A DNA stretch of 64,000 nt from Pseudomonas sp. NKUCC02_KPG (GCF_019345465.1 NZ_JAHKRC010000007.1:62001-126000); one strand, 5' to 3'; numbered from the stretch's first letter, positions 34,888-45,032 are shown. The notes: generated by a model from the sequence alone, not told the origin. Translations and numbers: made by a program.

Positions 34888-36549
34888 ATGCCATCAGCCA
34901 GTAAGGTGTACGACTACATCATTGTGGGCGCCGGGCCTGCGGGTTCAGTGCTGGCGAATCGGCTGTCTGCCGATCCACGTCACAACGTGTTGCTGCTCGA
35001 AGCGGGTGGGCAAGATAACTACCCGTGGATCCATATTCCCGTCGGTTACCTGTATTGCATCGGCAACCCGCGCACCGACTGGTGCTTCAAAACCGAAGCG
35101 CAGGTCGGCTTGCAAGGTCGCAGCCTGAGCTATCCGCGGGGCAAGGTATTGGGCGGCAGCTCGTCGATCAACGGCATGATCTACATGCGCGGTCAGGCGG
35201 GCGATTACGACCGTTGGGCCGAGCAAGGCAATGCGGGCTGGGCCTGGAAAGACGTCCTGCCGCTATTCAAACGCAGCGAAAAACACTTTGCCGGCAACTC
35301 CGACCTGCATGGCGCTGATGGCGAATGGCGGGTTGAACAGCAGCGTTATACCTGGCCGATTCTGGATGCCTTTCGCAACGCGGCCGCCGAAAGCGGAGTT
35401 GCCAGCGTCAGCGACTTCAACGGTGGCGACAACCAGGGCTGTGGATACTTTCAGGTCAACCAGCGATCCGGTGTGCGCTGGAATGCTTCCAAGGCTTTTT
35501 TGCGGCCAGTGCTCAAGCGTACGAACCTGACCGTGTTGACTGATGTTCAGGTCGATAAAGTGCTGCTTGAAAATGGCCGTGCGACGCAGGTCAGTGCCCG
35601 CTGGCAAGGCGCTGAGCATGTTTTCTCGGCCGGTCGCGAGATCATCTTGTGTGCGGGTTCGATTGGCTCTCCTGGGATCTTGCAGCGCTCGGGTATTGGC
35701 CCCCGCCCCCTGCTGGAAAGCCTGGGGATAACCGTTCAACACGAATTGCCCGGTGTGGGTGGAAATCTGCAGGACCATCTGCAACTGCGCCTGATCTTCA
35801 AACTGACCAAGGCGCGCACCCTTAATCAGGTGGCCAACAGCCTGTGGGGCAAGATCGGCATGGGCCTGCGGTATGCCTACGACCGTAGCGGCCCATTGGC
35901 CATGGCACCCAGCCAGTTGGGCGCATTCGTGAAGTCCGATCCCGATCAACCCTCGGCCAACTTGCAGTACCACGTCCAGCCGTTGTCCCTTGAGCGTTTT
36001 GGCGAACCGCTGCACACCTTTCCCGCATTCACGGCGTCGGTGTGTAACTTGCGCCCAAAAAGCCGTGGTCGGGTCGATATCCGCTCTGCCAATCCGGATG
36101 ACGCGCCGCTGATCGATCCCAATTACCTGAGCCATCCTGACGATTTGAAAGTCGCAGCGGATGCGATTCGCCTGACCCGGCGCATCGTGTCCAGTGCGGC
36201 CTTGCAGGCGTTTACGCCAGAGGAGTACTTGCCTGGCAAGGACCTGCAAACCGAGCAAGAGCTGTATGAAGCTGCCGCCCGCATCGGGACGACCATTTTT
36301 CACCCTGTGGGCACCTGCCGCATGGGCCAGGACGCCGAGGCAGTGGTCGATGACCAGTTGTGCGTTCATGGCGTACCGGGGTTGAGGGTGGCAGACGCTT
36401 CAATCATGCCCAGCATCGTGTCGGGTAATACCTGTTCACCGACCTTGATGATTGGCGAAAAAGCCGCGCAGTTAATCCTGCAGGCGTCACTTGACTCACT
36501 GGAGCACGCAACTGAGGTCAATCGCGCGGTAGCAACACCGGTCGCTTGA
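34888..36549 (+). CDS. GMC-family FAD-dependent oxidoreductase (choline/alcohol dehydrogenase type)
   Basis: 553 aa, start ATG with AGGCGAGGTG upstream. The FAD-binding motif is DYIIVGAGPAGSVLANRLS (residues about 8-26); GMC signature 1 lies in YPRGKVLGGSSSINGMIYMRG and signature 2 in CAGSIGSPGILQRSGIG. The C-terminal catalytic His region is FHPVGTCRMG, and SIMPSIVSGNTCSPTLMIGEKAA closes the chain. Such enzymes oxidise alcohols or choline to aldehydes. Adjacent to an MHS transporter and a LysR gene, which suggests a small catabolic unit with an unknown substrate; no betA/betB/betI context is present. Confidence 0.9.
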   Translation: MPSASKVYDYIIVGAGPAGSVLANRLSADPRHNVLLLEAGGQDNYPWIHIPVGYLYCIGNPRTDWCFKTEAQVGLQGRSLSYPRGKVLGGSSSINGMIYMRGQAGDYDRWAEQGNAGWAWKDVLPLFKRSEKHFAGNSDLHGADGEWRVEQQRYTWPILDAFRNAAAESGVASVSDFNGGDNQGCGYFQVNQRSGVRWNASKAFLRPVLKRTNLTVLTDVQVDKVLLENGRATQVSARWQGAEHVFSAGREIILCAGSIGSPGILQRSGIGPRPLLESLGITVQHELPGVGGNLQDHLQLRLIFKLTKARTLNQVANSLWGKIGMGLRYAYDRSGPLAMAPSQLGAFVKSDPDQPSANLQYHVQPLSLERFGEPLHTFPAFTASVCNLRPKSRGRVDIRSANPDDAPLIDPNYLSHPDDLKVAADAIRLTRRIVSSAALQAFTPEEYLPGKDLQTEQELYEAAARIGTTIFHPVGTCRMGQDAEAVVDDQLCVHGVPGLRVADASIMPSIVSGNTCSPTLMIGEKAAQLILQASLDSLEHATEVNRAVATPVA

Positions 36550-36640
36550 GTGCGATCGTGGTTTCGGGCGCAGTCATCCGGAACCGGCAGTGGACAAAAA
36601 CAATAATCACTGTGGCCCAACAGGGCTGAGGACATTGAAC

Positions 36641-38263
36641 ATGTCAGACGCAATTGCAGAACAAGCAGCTCCCGCCAAGGGAACAACCGGTCGTGAAGAA
36701 CGGAAAATCATTTTTGCGTCATCCCTCGGGACGGTTTTCGAGTGGTATGACTTTTTCTTGTATGGCGCTTTGGCAACCGTGCTCAGCAAGCAGTTCTTTG
36801 CGGGTGTAAACGACACCACGGCGTTCATTTTTGCCTTGATGGCTTTTGCCGCAGGCTTTTTGGTCAGACCCTTCGGAGCACTGGTTTTTGGCCGGTTGGG
36901 TGACATGATCGGGCGCAAATACACCTTCCTCATGACCATCATTCTGATGGGCCTTTCGACCTTTGCTGTCGGTCTGTTGCCGACTTACGCCAGTATCGGC
37001 ATTGCGGCCCCGATCATGCTCGTGGTGTTGCGCATGCTTCAAGGGCTGGCGCTGGGGGGTGAGTATGGCGGTGCGGCCACCTATGTGGCAGAGCACGCAG
37101 CTCCCGGCAAACGCGGCTTTAACACCAGCTGGATTCAATCCACCGCGACCCTGGGCTTGTTGCTGTCGCTGGTGGTTGTATTGAGCTGCCGTTACCTGAC
37201 CGGTGATCAGTTTGAAGTGTGGGGCTGGCGCCTGCCGTTCCTGCTGTCCATCGTGCTGCTGGGCATCTCGACCTGGATTCGCATGAGCATGCACGAGTCA
37301 CCTGCTTTCGTGAAAATGAAAGCCGAAGGTAAAACCAGTAAATCGCCGATCCGCGAGTCGTTCGGTAAATGGGAAAACCTTAAAATTGTTCTGATTGCGC
37401 TGTTCGGCATCAACGCGGGCCAGGCGGTGACCTTCTATACCGCGCAGTTCTATGTGCTGTTCTTCCTCACGCAGATGCTCAGAATTGACCCGGCCCAGGC
37501 CAACATGTTGCTGATTATCAGCGTGATCATCGGTGCGCCGTTCTTTATCTTCTTCGGCTGGCTATCGGACAAGGTGGGGCGCAAGCCGATCCTGATGCTC
37601 GGCCTGTTGCTCGCCACCGTGTTGTACTTCCCGCTGTTCAAAGCATTGAGCCATTACGCCAACCCGCAGATTGATACTGCCAGCCGTCAGTCACCGATTG
37701 TGGTGATGGCTGACCCGGCCACGTGCACCTTCCAGTTTGACCCGGTGGGCAAGGCTCGTTTTGACAGCCCGTGCGACAAGGTCAAAACCTTTCTGGTGAA
37801 ACAGGGCTTGCCGTACACCTCGCAGTCAGTTGCAGCAGGCACCGAGGTTCAGGTGTCCGTGGGCGAGAAGAAAATCAGCGGTTTCGACGAAGCCGCCATG
37901 CGCGCTGCAGTCACTGAAGCGGGCTACCCGGCCAAGGCCGACCCAAGCTCGGTCAATCAGCCGATGGTCGTGCTGATCATGGTATTGCTGACCCTCATCG
38001 CCACCATGACCTATGGCCCGCTGGCGGCGGTGATGGTCGAGCTGTTCCCGACCCGCATCCGTTACACCTCCATGTCCCTGCCCTACCACATTGGCAATGG
38101 CTGGTTTGGTGGGTTCCTGCCAACGGTATCGTTTGCGCTGGTGGTCTTCACCGGGGATATCTTCTATGGCCTGTGGTATCCGGTGGTGATTACCGGGGTC
38201 AGCCTGGTGGTGGGCATGATCTTCCTCAAGGAAACCAGGAACGTGAACATCGACAAGGTCTAG
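36641..38263 (+). CDS. MFS transporter, metabolite:proton symporter (MHS) type
   Basis: 540 aa from the ATG at 36641 (GAGGA upstream). The N-terminal motif FEWYDFFLYGALATVLS, then LVRPFGALVFGRLGDMIGRK and RMLQGLALGGEYGGAATYVAEH, are the MHS/ShiA/ProP signatures. About twelve membrane segments. Between the ninth and tenth there is an unusual hydrophilic insert of roughly 105 residues (about 355-455) with two cysteines (ATCTFQFD...DSPCDKVK). Follows the GMC gene by 91 bases. Substrate probably a carboxylate or related metabolite, unproven. Confidence 0.9.
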   Translation: MSDAIAEQAAPAKGTTGREERKIIFASSLGTVFEWYDFFLYGALATVLSKQFFAGVNDTTAFIFALMAFAAGFLVRPFGALVFGRLGDMIGRKYTFLMTIILMGLSTFAVGLLPTYASIGIAAPIMLVVLRMLQGLALGGEYGGAATYVAEHAAPGKRGFNTSWIQSTATLGLLLSLVVVLSCRYLTGDQFEVWGWRLPFLLSIVLLGISTWIRMSMHESPAFVKMKAEGKTSKSPIRESFGKWENLKIVLIALFGINAGQAVTFYTAQFYVLFFLTQMLRIDPAQANMLLIISVIIGAPFFIFFGWLSDKVGRKPILMLGLLLATVLYFPLFKALSHYANPQIDTASRQSPIVVMADPATCTFQFDPVGKARFDSPCDKVKTFLVKQGLPYTSQSVAAGTEVQVSVGEKKISGFDEAAMRAAVTEAGYPAKADPSSVNQPMVVLIMVLLTLIATMTYGPLAAVMVELFPTRIRYTSMSLPYHIGNGWFGGFLPTVSFALVVFTGDIFYGLWYPVVITGVSLVVGMIFLKETRNVNIDKV

Positions 38264-38265
38264 CC

Positions 38266-38325
38266 CATCGCGAGCAAGCCTGCTCCCACAGAATTGTTCG
38301 GTGGGAGCGGGGCTTGTCCGCGATG
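38266..38325. repeat. REP element, family A copy 1
   Basis: ATCGCGAGCAAGCCTGCTCC and its inverted partner around a short spacer, at the convergent end of the MFS gene and plsC. This copy is degenerate at its right arm (GGGGCTTGTCCGCGAT). Confidence 0.85.
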
Positions 38326-38357
38326 TCAACACGGCGGTCAGTCAGACTGTCAGACAC

Positions 38358-38389
38358 AAAAAAACCGGCTGGAATAAGCCGGTTTTTTT
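38358..38389. terminator. Terminator after the MFS gene
   Basis: AAAAAACCGGCT, loop GGAATA, AGCCGGTTTTTT. Bidirectional; the following 120 bases (38395-38513) are AT-rich with TTATGCACG and TTATCCACA (38505-38513) boxes. Confidence 0.92.
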
Positions 38390-38516
38390 ATGTTCCAAGA
38401 AAAACTTATGCACGGTTTTCGGTAAAAAGTCTGAAATAGAAATAACTATTTAAATCATCGACTTACAGATGATTTTTGAAAAATATCAAAATCTTGTGCA
38501 CACCTTATCCACAATT

Positions 38517-39290
38517 TTACTGACCCACGGCGGTGGTGATGGGTGCCGCCACTGGAGGCAGTGAACCCATGTCACGCTGAGCCTGTTCGTTCCAGGCTTG
38601 AACACGGTCGTTCAGCTCGGCAATCGCCCGTGGTCCAGTGCCGTTGGCGTACATCGGCTCACCAATGACCAGCTCGATCGTACCGGGCTTTTTAGCCCAG
38701 CCGGTCTTTGGCCAGTACTTGCCAGCATTGTGGGCAATTGGCAGTACCGGCAACTCGGCGTTGACCGCCAGGGCCGTACCGCCACGGGAAAACTTGCCCA
38801 CCTGGCCAAACGGGACGCGGGTCCCTTCCGGGAAGATCAGCACCCAAATATTGTCCTTGAGCAGCTCATCACCTTTTTTGGCGATGTGCTTGAGCGCCGC
38901 CTTCGGGTTGTCACGGTCGATGGCAATCGGACGCAGCATCGCCATCGCCCAGCCAAAGAACGGTACATACAGCAGCTCACGCTTGAGAACCTGGCTCAAC
39001 GGCTGAAAGTAAGCCGAGAGGAAGAACGTCTCCCAGGTACTTTGGTGGTTGGCCAGAATCACGCAAGGTCGTTGCGGGATGTTTTCAGCACCCGTCACGT
39101 TGACGTGAATGTTCAGAAACACTCGCGTCAGCCACAGCGCACAGCGGCACCAGTACACGTTGATAAACCGATAACGCGCACGGAACGGCAAAAAGGGGGC
39201 GACAAAAAAGCTCAGCGAGCACCACAGCAGAGAGCTGGTGCCCAGCAGCAGGTAAAAGAAGAAGGTTCTGATGGCCTGCAGGATCGACAT
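38517..39290 (-). CDS. plsC: 1-acyl-sn-glycerol-3-phosphate acyltransferase
   Basis: 257 aa from the ATG at 39290. N-terminal hydrophobic segment (AIRTFFFYLLLGTSSLLWCSLSF), then the acyltransferase motif NHQSTWETFFL (block I) and FPEGTRVPFGQVGKFSRGG (block III). It acylates lysophosphatidate to phosphatidate at the membrane. In P. aeruginosa the orthologous gene at this position (lptA) lies just after gyrB; here an accessory cassette stands between. Confidence 0.93.
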   Translation of the reverse strand: MSILQAIRTFFFYLLLGTSSLLWCSLSFFVAPFLPFRARYRFINVYWCRCALWLTRVFLNIHVNVTGAENIPQRPCVILANHQSTWETFFLSAYFQPLSQVLKRELLYVPFFGWAMAMLRPIAIDRDNPKAALKHIAKKGDELLKDNIWVLIFPEGTRVPFGQVGKFSRGGTALAVNAELPVLPIAHNAGKYWPKTGWAKKPGTIELVIGEPMYANGTGPRAIAELNDRVQAWNEQAQRDMGSLPPVAAPITTAVGQ

Positions 39291-39367
39291 AGCGACTTTT
39301 ACCGTTGCGGATAGAGCACGACTGAACAACCCGATCCACCGTGTGATGGGGCGTGTTCAAACCTGCT

Positions 39368-39901
39368 CTATTTGTGGATAAGTTCTGCGGCAACTGCCGC
39401 CAGATCGTCAAATATTAGGGTATTAACCGGTAGAACTTTGGCCAAAGTTTGTAGGCCTTTTCCGGTTTTTACCAAAACGGGCTGAGAATCGACGGCTTGC
39501 GCAGCCTGCAAGTCACCCAAACTGTCACCGACAAACCAACATTGGGTCAAATCGGCGCCGTAATGCGCGGCAATCGTCTGGAGCATGCCTGGTTTGGGCT
39601 TGCGGCAAGCGCAGCCCTCATCAGGACCATGGGGGCAATAAACGATCAGCCCGACCTCGCCACCCTGCTGCGCCACCAACGCCCGTAAACGGGCGTGCAT
39701 GGCGTCGAGTGTGGCGACATCGTAATAGCCGCGGGCAATGCCGGACTGGTTGGTCGCGATGGCGACGGTCCAGCCGGCTTTGCTCAACTGCGCAATGGCC
39801 TCGATCGCGCCGGGCAGTGGAATCCACTCCTCGACTGACTTGATGTAAGCGTCGGAGTCGACATTGATCACTCCGTCCCGATCGAGAATCAGCAGTTTCA
39901 A
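39368..39901 (-). CDS. gmhB: D-glycero-beta-D-manno-heptose-1,7-bisphosphate 7-phosphatase
   Basis: 177 aa from a TTG at 39901, which gives MKLLILDRDGVINVDSDAYI; GAGGGG precedes it by five bases. A longer frame would run into glyS. HAD-family phosphatase motif DRDGVIN (7-13), TNQSGIARGYY, CPHGPDEGCACRKPKPGM with the zinc cysteines, and GDSLGDLQAA. It makes heptose-1-phosphate for LPS inner core. The stop region contains a DnaA box (39373-39381). Start 10 bases from glyS. Confidence 0.93.
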   Translation of the reverse strand: MKLLILDRDGVINVDSDAYIKSVEEWIPLPGAIEAIAQLSKAGWTVAIATNQSGIARGYYDVATLDAMHARLRALVAQQGGEVGLIVYCPHGPDEGCACRKPKPGMLQTIAAHYGADLTQCWFVGDSLGDLQAAQAVDSQPVLVKTGKGLQTLAKVLPVNTLIFDDLAAVAAELIHK

Positions 39902-39911
39902 CGGTAACCCC

Positions 39912-41966
39912 TCAGCCCAGCAGTGAAATATCGGCAACGCCCAGGAACAGGCCACGCAGACGTGCCAGCAATGCATAGCGGTTAGCTCGCACGCTCGCAT
40001 CTTCAGCGTTGATCATCACCGCTTCGAAGAACGCATCCACCGGCTCGCGCAGGGAGGCCAGACGGGTCAGCGCTTCGTTGTACTGACGGGCAGCAGCCAT
40101 TGGCTGTACCGCTTCGTCAGCCTTCTGGATGGCCGAGAACAACGAGAATTCACTGGCATTGTCGAAATAGCGGGCTTCAACGTGAGTTGAAACCGTGCCT
40201 TCAACCTTGCTCAGCAGATTCGATACACGCTTGTTCACGGCGGCCAGTGCAGCGGCTTCCGGCAATTGACGGAACGCCTGCACGGCTTGCACACGTTGAT
40301 CGAAGTCCAGCGCCGATTTTGGATTGAGGGCACGTACCGACAGGTAAGTGGCAACGTCCACGCCTTCATCTTCATAACGCGCACGCAGGCGGTCGAAGAT
40401 GAATTCCAGGACCTGGTCGGCCAAACCGGCCGACTTGATCTTGGCACCGAACGCGCTGACAGCGAAGTTCACCGCTTCAGTCAGGTCGAGGTCGAGTTTC
40501 TTGTCGATCAGAATGCGCAGGATACCCAGCGCGGCACGACGCAGTGCGTACGGGTCTTTGCTGCCGGTCGGCAACATGCCGATGCCGAAAATCCCTACGA
40601 GGGTGTCCAGCTTGTCAGCGATGGCCACTGCAGCGCCGGTCAGGGTGCTTGGCAACTCGGCGCCAGCGCCACGGGGCATGTATTGCTCGTTCAACGCCAG
40701 GGCGACGTCTTCAGGCTCACCGTCGTTCAGCGCGTAGTAGTAACCGGCAATGCCTTGCATTTCCGGGAACTCGCCGACCATTTCCGTGGCCAGGTCGCAC
40801 TTGGACAGCAAACCGGCACGGGCTGCACGCGAAGCATCGCCGCCAATGCGCGGGGCAATGAATGCCGCCAGTTTGGACACGCGTTCGGCCTTGTCGTAAA
40901 CGCTGCCCAGTTGAGCCTGGAACACTACGTTTTGCAGGCGCAGGTTGAAGCTTTCGAGTGTCTGCTTTTTGTCTTGCTTGAAGAAGAACTCGGCATCGGT
41001 CAGACGTGGGCGAACCACTTTCTCGTTACCCGAAATGATCTGCTTCGGATCTTTGCTCTCGATGTTGGCCACGGTAATAAAGCGCGGCAGCAACTTGCCA
41101 TCAACGTCCAGCAGGCAGAAATACTTCTGGTTGTCCTGCATGGTGGTGATCAGGGCTTCTTGCGGCACATCCAGGAAGCGCTCTTCAAACGAGCACACCA
41201 GTGGCACCGGCCATTCAACCAGCGCGGTGACTTCGTCGAGCAGGCTTGGCGGCACGATTGCAGTACCTTCCTGCATCGTCGCCAGCTCGGCTACACGCTT
41301 GGAAATCAGCTCACGACGCTCATTGAAGTCTGCCAGCACGTAGGCTTTGCGCAGGTCTTCGAGGTAGTTGGCCGGTGCTGTGATGGTGACGTTTTCCGGA
41401 TGATGGAAACGGTGACCACGGGAGTCGCGCCCCGATTTTTGCGCCAGGATCGTACAGTCGATCACTTCATCGCCCAGCAGCATCACCAGCCATTGGGTTG
41501 GACGCACGAACTCGACCTTGCGGGCACCCCAGCGCATGCGCTTGGGGATAGGCAGGTCGTTGAGCGAATCTTCAACGATGGTCGGCAGTAGGGTGGCGGT
41601 CGGCTTGCCGACGATCACCTGGCTGAAACGCAGCTTTGGGCCGCTCTGATCGATTTCGCTCAGCTCAACGCCGCACTTCTTGGCGAAGCCAAGGGCTGCC
41701 TGGGTCGGGTTGCCTTCAGCGTCGAAGGCTGCCTGACGTGGCGGGCCATCGATATTGATGCTGCGGTCCGGTTGCTGGGTATCGAGCTGGGTCAGCAGCA
41801 CGGCCAGGCGACGCGGCGCGGCGTAAACCTTCTTCGCGCTGAAGTTCAGACCTGCGCCTTGCAAACCTTTTTCAATCCCGGCGAGAAACGCATCAGCCAG
41901 GGTATTGAGGGCTTTTGGCGGCAGTTCTTCAGTGCCCAGTTCAACCAGAAAATCTTGAGCACTCAT
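39912..41966 (-). CDS. glyS: Glycyl-tRNA synthetase beta subunit
   Basis: 684 aa. It pairs with GlyQ in the bacterial alpha2beta2 enzyme that charges tRNA-Gly. The N terminus [20 protein letters not shown] and the internal [17 protein letters not shown] and [20 protein letters not shown] match the family, including the HD-like core and the C-terminal anticodon-binding region. It overlaps the glyQ stop by four bases, so translation is coupled. Confidence 0.98.
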   Translation of the reverse strand: MSAQDFLVELGTEELPPKALNTLADAFLAGIEKGLQGAGLNFSAKKVYAAPRRLAVLLTQLDTQQPDRSINIDGPPRQAAFDAEGNPTQAALGFAKKCGVELSEIDQSGPKLRFSQVIVGKPTATLLPTIVEDSLNDLPIPKRMRWGARKVEFVRPTQWLVMLLGDEVIDCTILAQKSGRDSRGHRFHHPENVTITAPANYLEDLRKAYVLADFNERRELISKRVAELATMQEGTAIVPPSLLDEVTALVEWPVPLVCSFEERFLDVPQEALITTMQDNQKYFCLLDVDGKLLPRFITVANIESKDPKQIISGNEKVVRPRLTDAEFFFKQDKKQTLESFNLRLQNVVFQAQLGSVYDKAERVSKLAAFIAPRIGGDASRAARAGLLSKCDLATEMVGEFPEMQGIAGYYYALNDGEPEDVALALNEQYMPRGAGAELPSTLTGAAVAIADKLDTLVGIFGIGMLPTGSKDPYALRRAALGILRILIDKKLDLDLTEAVNFAVSAFGAKIKSAGLADQVLEFIFDRLRARYEDEGVDVATYLSVRALNPKSALDFDQRVQAVQAFRQLPEAAALAAVNKRVSNLLSKVEGTVSTHVEARYFDNASEFSLFSAIQKADEAVQPMAAARQYNEALTRLASLREPVDAFFEAVMINAEDASVRANRYALLARLRGLFLGVADISLLG

Positions 41967-42916
41967 TGTGCAGCCTCCAACTTAGCCAACACTTCATCAC
42001 GCAAATCAGGTGGAGCCATCGGGAAGCCCAGCTTGGCGCGAGCTTCGAGATAGGCCTGAGCCACCGCACGGGCCAGGGTACGCACACGCAGGATGTACTG
42101 CTGACGCGCTGTCACGGAAATGGCGCGACGGGCATCAAGCAGGTTGAAGGTGTGCGACGCCTTGAGCACCATTTCATAGCTTGGCAACGGCAGCGGCTGG
42201 TCCAGTTCGATCAGGCGCTTGGCTTCGCTTTCATAGAAATCGAACAGCTCGAACAGCTTGTCGACGTTGGCGTGTTCGAAGTTGTAGGTCGATTGCTCGA
42301 CTTCGTTCTGATGGAACACATCGCCGTAGGTCACTTTGCCGAACGGGCCGTCAGTCCATACCAAGTCGTAGACGGAATCTACGCCTTGCAGGTACATCGC
42401 CAGGCGCTCAAGGCCGTAGGTGATTTCGCCAGTTACCGGGTAGCACTCAATGCCGCCGACTTGCTGGAAGTAGGTGAACTGGGTGACTTCCATACCGTTA
42501 AGCCAGATTTCCCAGCCCAGACCCCAGGCGCCCAGAGTTGGCGATTCCCAGTTGTCTTCGACGAAACGGATGTCGTGTACCAGAGGGTCCAGGCCGATGT
42601 GTTTCAGCGAACCCAGGTACAGCTCCTGGAAGTTTGGTGGGTTTGGCTTCAAGACTACCTGGAACTGGTAGTAGTGCTGCAAACGGTTAGGGTTTTCGCC
42701 GTAGCGGCCGTCAGTCGGGCGACGACTGGGCTGCACATAAGCGGCGTTCCAGGTTTCCGGGCCCAGAGAGCGCAAAAACGTGGCGGTATGGAATGTGCCG
42801 GCGCCCACTTCCATATCGTAGGGCTGAAGCACCACACAACCTTGCTCGGCCCAGTATTGCTGGAGGGCGAGGATCAAGTCTTGGAAGGTACGCACTGCTG
42901 GCGTAGGCTGGCTCAC
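41963..42916 (-). CDS. glyQ: Glycyl-tRNA synthetase alpha subunit
   Basis: 317 aa. The catalytic class II subunit: [32 protein letters not shown] carries motif 1-like residues, [20 protein letters not shown] contains the signature, and [18 protein letters not shown] is motif 3. The start follows a normal GGTGAATTTGTG context. Divergent from tag, with an 81-base gap. Confidence 0.98.
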   Translation of the reverse strand: MSQPTPAVRTFQDLILALQQYWAEQGCVVLQPYDMEVGAGTFHTATFLRSLGPETWNAAYVQPSRRPTDGRYGENPNRLQHYYQFQVVLKPNPPNFQELYLGSLKHIGLDPLVHDIRFVEDNWESPTLGAWGLGWEIWLNGMEVTQFTYFQQVGGIECYPVTGEITYGLERLAMYLQGVDSVYDLVWTDGPFGKVTYGDVFHQNEVEQSTYNFEHANVDKLFELFDFYESEAKRLIELDQPLPLPSYEMVLKASHTFNLLDARRAISVTARQQYILRVRTLARAVAQAYLEARAKLGFPMAPPDLRDEVLAKLEAAQ

Positions 42917-42997
42917 AAATTCACCTGTTTCTTGGGCTGCGATTTAAAGAGCGGGAGTATACCCGATTCGGTCGCCCCTCCACCCCCTGGAGCCTAT

Positions 42998-43555
42998 ATG
43001 GCACGTTGCTTCTGGTGTTCAGACGATCCGCTGTACACCGCTTATCACGATCAAGAGTGGGGAGTGCCGTTGCGCGATGCGCATGGGCTGTTCGAGTTGT
43101 TATTGCTCGAAGGGTTCCAGGCGGGTTTGTCCTGGATCACGGTTTTAAAGAAGCGCGAGCATTATCGCAAGGTCATGTTCGGCTTCGATGTGCAGCGTTT
43201 GGCGATCATGAGCGACGCCGAAATAGAAGCGTTGCTGCAAGATCCCGGGATCATCCGCAACCGGCTCAAGGTGGCTGGAGCACGGCGTAATGCCCAGGCC
43301 TGGCTGGCGCTGGACAACCCCGTCGAGTTTTTATGGTCGTTCGTGGGCGGCAAGCCGAAGATCAACCACTTCACCGAACGCCATGAATTTCCGGCCGTGA
43401 CACCTGAGGCCGAAGCCATGAGCAAAGGCCTGAAAAAAGCCGGATTCACGTTCGTCGGCCCGACCATTTGCTACGCCTTTATGCAGGCCAGCGGCATGGT
43501 CATGGACCACGCCACCTATTGCGACCGTTACGCCGAACTGGCAAACGGCGGTTAG
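42998..43555 (+). CDS. tag: DNA-3-methyladenine glycosylase I
   Basis: 185 aa from the ATG at 42998, TGGAG upstream. Zinc-binding start MARCFWCSDDPLYTAYHDQEWG, then WITVLKKREHYRKVMFGFD, and the C-terminal ASGMVMDHATYCDRY. Tag removes 3-methyladenine after alkylation damage. Longer upstream extension of the frame would overlap glyQ and is not supported. Confidence 0.97.
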   Translation: MARCFWCSDDPLYTAYHDQEWGVPLRDAHGLFELLLLEGFQAGLSWITVLKKREHYRKVMFGFDVQRLAIMSDAEIEALLQDPGIIRNRLKVAGARRNAQAWLALDNPVEFLWSFVGGKPKINHFTERHEFPAVTPEAEAMSKGLKKAGFTFVGPTICYAFMQASGMVMDHATYCDRYAELANGG

Positions 43556-43580
43556 AATGCTGGCCTATTGCATTAAATCC

Positions 43581-43678
43581 TGTAGTAGCTGCCGAAGGCT
43601 GCGATAAGGTCCGAAGGACCTTCAACAATGGGGCTGCTGCGCAACCCATCGCAGCCTCGTACCTCGTCAGCGACTACA
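43581..43678. repeat. Inverted repeat, family B copy 2
   Basis: Starts TGTAGTAGCTGCCGAAGG and ends with the inverted form CGTCAGCGACTACA; internal arms are degenerate. It occupies the tag-to-acyltransferase gap. Confidence 0.8.
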
Positions 43679-43708
43679 AAGCCGTTTTGTTTTGAATGGG
43701 ATAACCCT

Positions 43709-44596
43709 GTGGAAAAGTTTAAAGGCGCCTTGCTGGTCGGGGCTTTGCGATTGTTTGCCATGCTCCCGTGGGGCGCGGTGCAGCGCGTGGGGTCGGCCAT
43801 TGGCTGGTTGATGTGGAAACTGCCTAACCGATCGCGCGATGTAGTGCGTATCAACCTGGCCAAGTGTTTCCCCGAGATGGACCCGGTAGCCCGTGAGCAA
43901 CTGGTGGGCCAAACCCTCAAGGACATCGGCAAAAGCCTGACCGAGAGCGCTTGCGCCTGGATCTGGCCCGCCCAGCGTTCCATTGATCTGGTGCGTGAAG
44001 TCGAAGGCCTGGACGTGCTCAAGGCCGCTTTGGCCTCCGGCAAGGGCGTAGTGGGCATCACCAGCCACCTGGGTAACTGGGAAGTGCTCAACCACTTCTA
44101 CTGCAGCCAGTGCAAACCGATCATTTTTTATCGCCCGCCCAAGCTCAAGGCGGTAGACGAACTGCTGCAAAAACAACGTGTGCAACTGGGCAACCGCGTG
44201 GCCGCATCGACCAAAGAAGGCATTTTGAGTGTCATCAAGGAAGTGCGAAAAGGCGGTCAGGTCGGGATTCCGGCCGACCCGGAGCCAGCAGAGTCAGCCG
44301 GTATCTTTGTACCGTTCCTCGGCACGATGGCCCTGACCAGCAAGTTTGTGCCCAACATGCTGGCGGGTGGCAAGGCAGTGGGCGTGTTCCTGCACGCACT
44401 GCGCCTGCCGGACGGTTCGGGCTTTAAAGTGATTCTGGAAGCGGCGCCCGAAGAGATGTACAGCACCGACACGGCAACCTCGTGTGCGGCCATGAGCAAG
44501 GTGGTCGAAAAATATGTGCGGGCGTACCCGAGCCAGTACATGTGGAGCATGAAGCGCTTCAAAAAGCGTCCGCCGGGAGAAGCGCGCTGGTACTAA
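43709..44596 (+). CDS. Lipid A late acyltransferase (HtrB/LpxL family)
   Basis: 295 aa from the GTG at 43709; upstream in-frame codons extend into a repeat element. The catalytic HxxxxE-type motif is SHLGNWEV, with YRPPKLKAVDELL downstream and PADPEPAESAGIFVPFLG before the end. One N-terminal membrane segment. These enzymes add a secondary acyl chain to lipid A precursors at the inner membrane. It corresponds in position to the P. aeruginosa HtrB1-type enzyme. A REP element follows the stop. Confidence 0.92.
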   Translation: MEKFKGALLVGALRLFAMLPWGAVQRVGSAIGWLMWKLPNRSRDVVRINLAKCFPEMDPVAREQLVGQTLKDIGKSLTESACAWIWPAQRSIDLVREVEGLDVLKAALASGKGVVGITSHLGNWEVLNHFYCSQCKPIIFYRPPKLKAVDELLQKQRVQLGNRVAASTKEGILSVIKEVRKGGQVGIPADPEPAESAGIFVPFLGTMALTSKFVPNMLAGGKAVGVFLHALRLPDGSGFKVILEAAPEEMYSTDTATSCAAMSKVVEKYVRAYPSQYMWSMKRFKKRPPGEARWY

Positions 44597-44609
44597 AGCC
44601 ACTCACCCC

Positions 44610-44696
44610 TGTGGGAGCGGGCTTGCTCGCGATTGCATCGACGCGGTTTTAAAACTGAACCGCGCTGTCTGCATCGCGAGCAAGCCCGCTCTCACA
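44610..44696. repeat. REP element, family A copy 2
   Basis: GTGGGAGCGGGCTTGCTCGC and its inverted copy ATCGCGAGCAAGCCCGCTCT, about 40 bases apart, between convergent genes. Confidence 0.92.
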
Positions 44697-44710
44697 TTGG
44701 ATGGGCAGTG

Positions 44711-45022
44711 TCAGGAGACTTTATCGAGTTTCTTCAAAAACACGGTCATTTCTTTCTCGGCCTGTTTGTCGCCATGGGCCTGGGCTGCTGCAATCCCTTG
44801 CTCCCATGCCGTGCGCGCGGCCACACGATCGCCCGCCGCCAGTTGCGCCTTGCCCAGCAGCTTCCAGGCTGCGGAATACTTGGGGTCAAACGCCACACAG
44901 CGTTGCAGGTGCTCCGCCGCCTTGAGGTTATCCCCAAGGTCGAGATAACCCTTGCCCAGGCCAAAGCGCAGCAATGAGTTATCCACACCCTTGGCCAGCA
45001 TTTTTTCCAGTGACTCCAGCAT
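44711..45022 (-). CDS. TPR-repeat protein
   Basis: 103 aa, all helical, with at least two tetratricopeptide repeats: LLRFGLGKGYLDLGDNLKAA followed by HLQRCVAFDP, then SAAWKLLGKAQLAAGDRVAA followed by TAWEQGIAAA. No signal peptide. It is a small adaptor of unknown partner, located between htrB-like and trkA as in other pseudomonads. Start ATG; the stop TGA lies just beyond the REP element. Confidence 0.88.
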   Translation of the reverse strand: MLESLEKMLAKGVDNSLLRFGLGKGYLDLGDNLKAAEHLQRCVAFDPKYSAAWKLLGKAQLAAGDRVAARTAWEQGIAAAQAHGDKQAEKEMTVFLKKLDKVS

Positions 45023-45032
45023 TCCTGACTCC

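Noticed and set aside
38395..38513. AT-rich stretch with two DnaA-like boxes as a third origin
   Set aside because: Only one perfect box (38505-38513) and no cluster; more likely a 3' flank of plsC.
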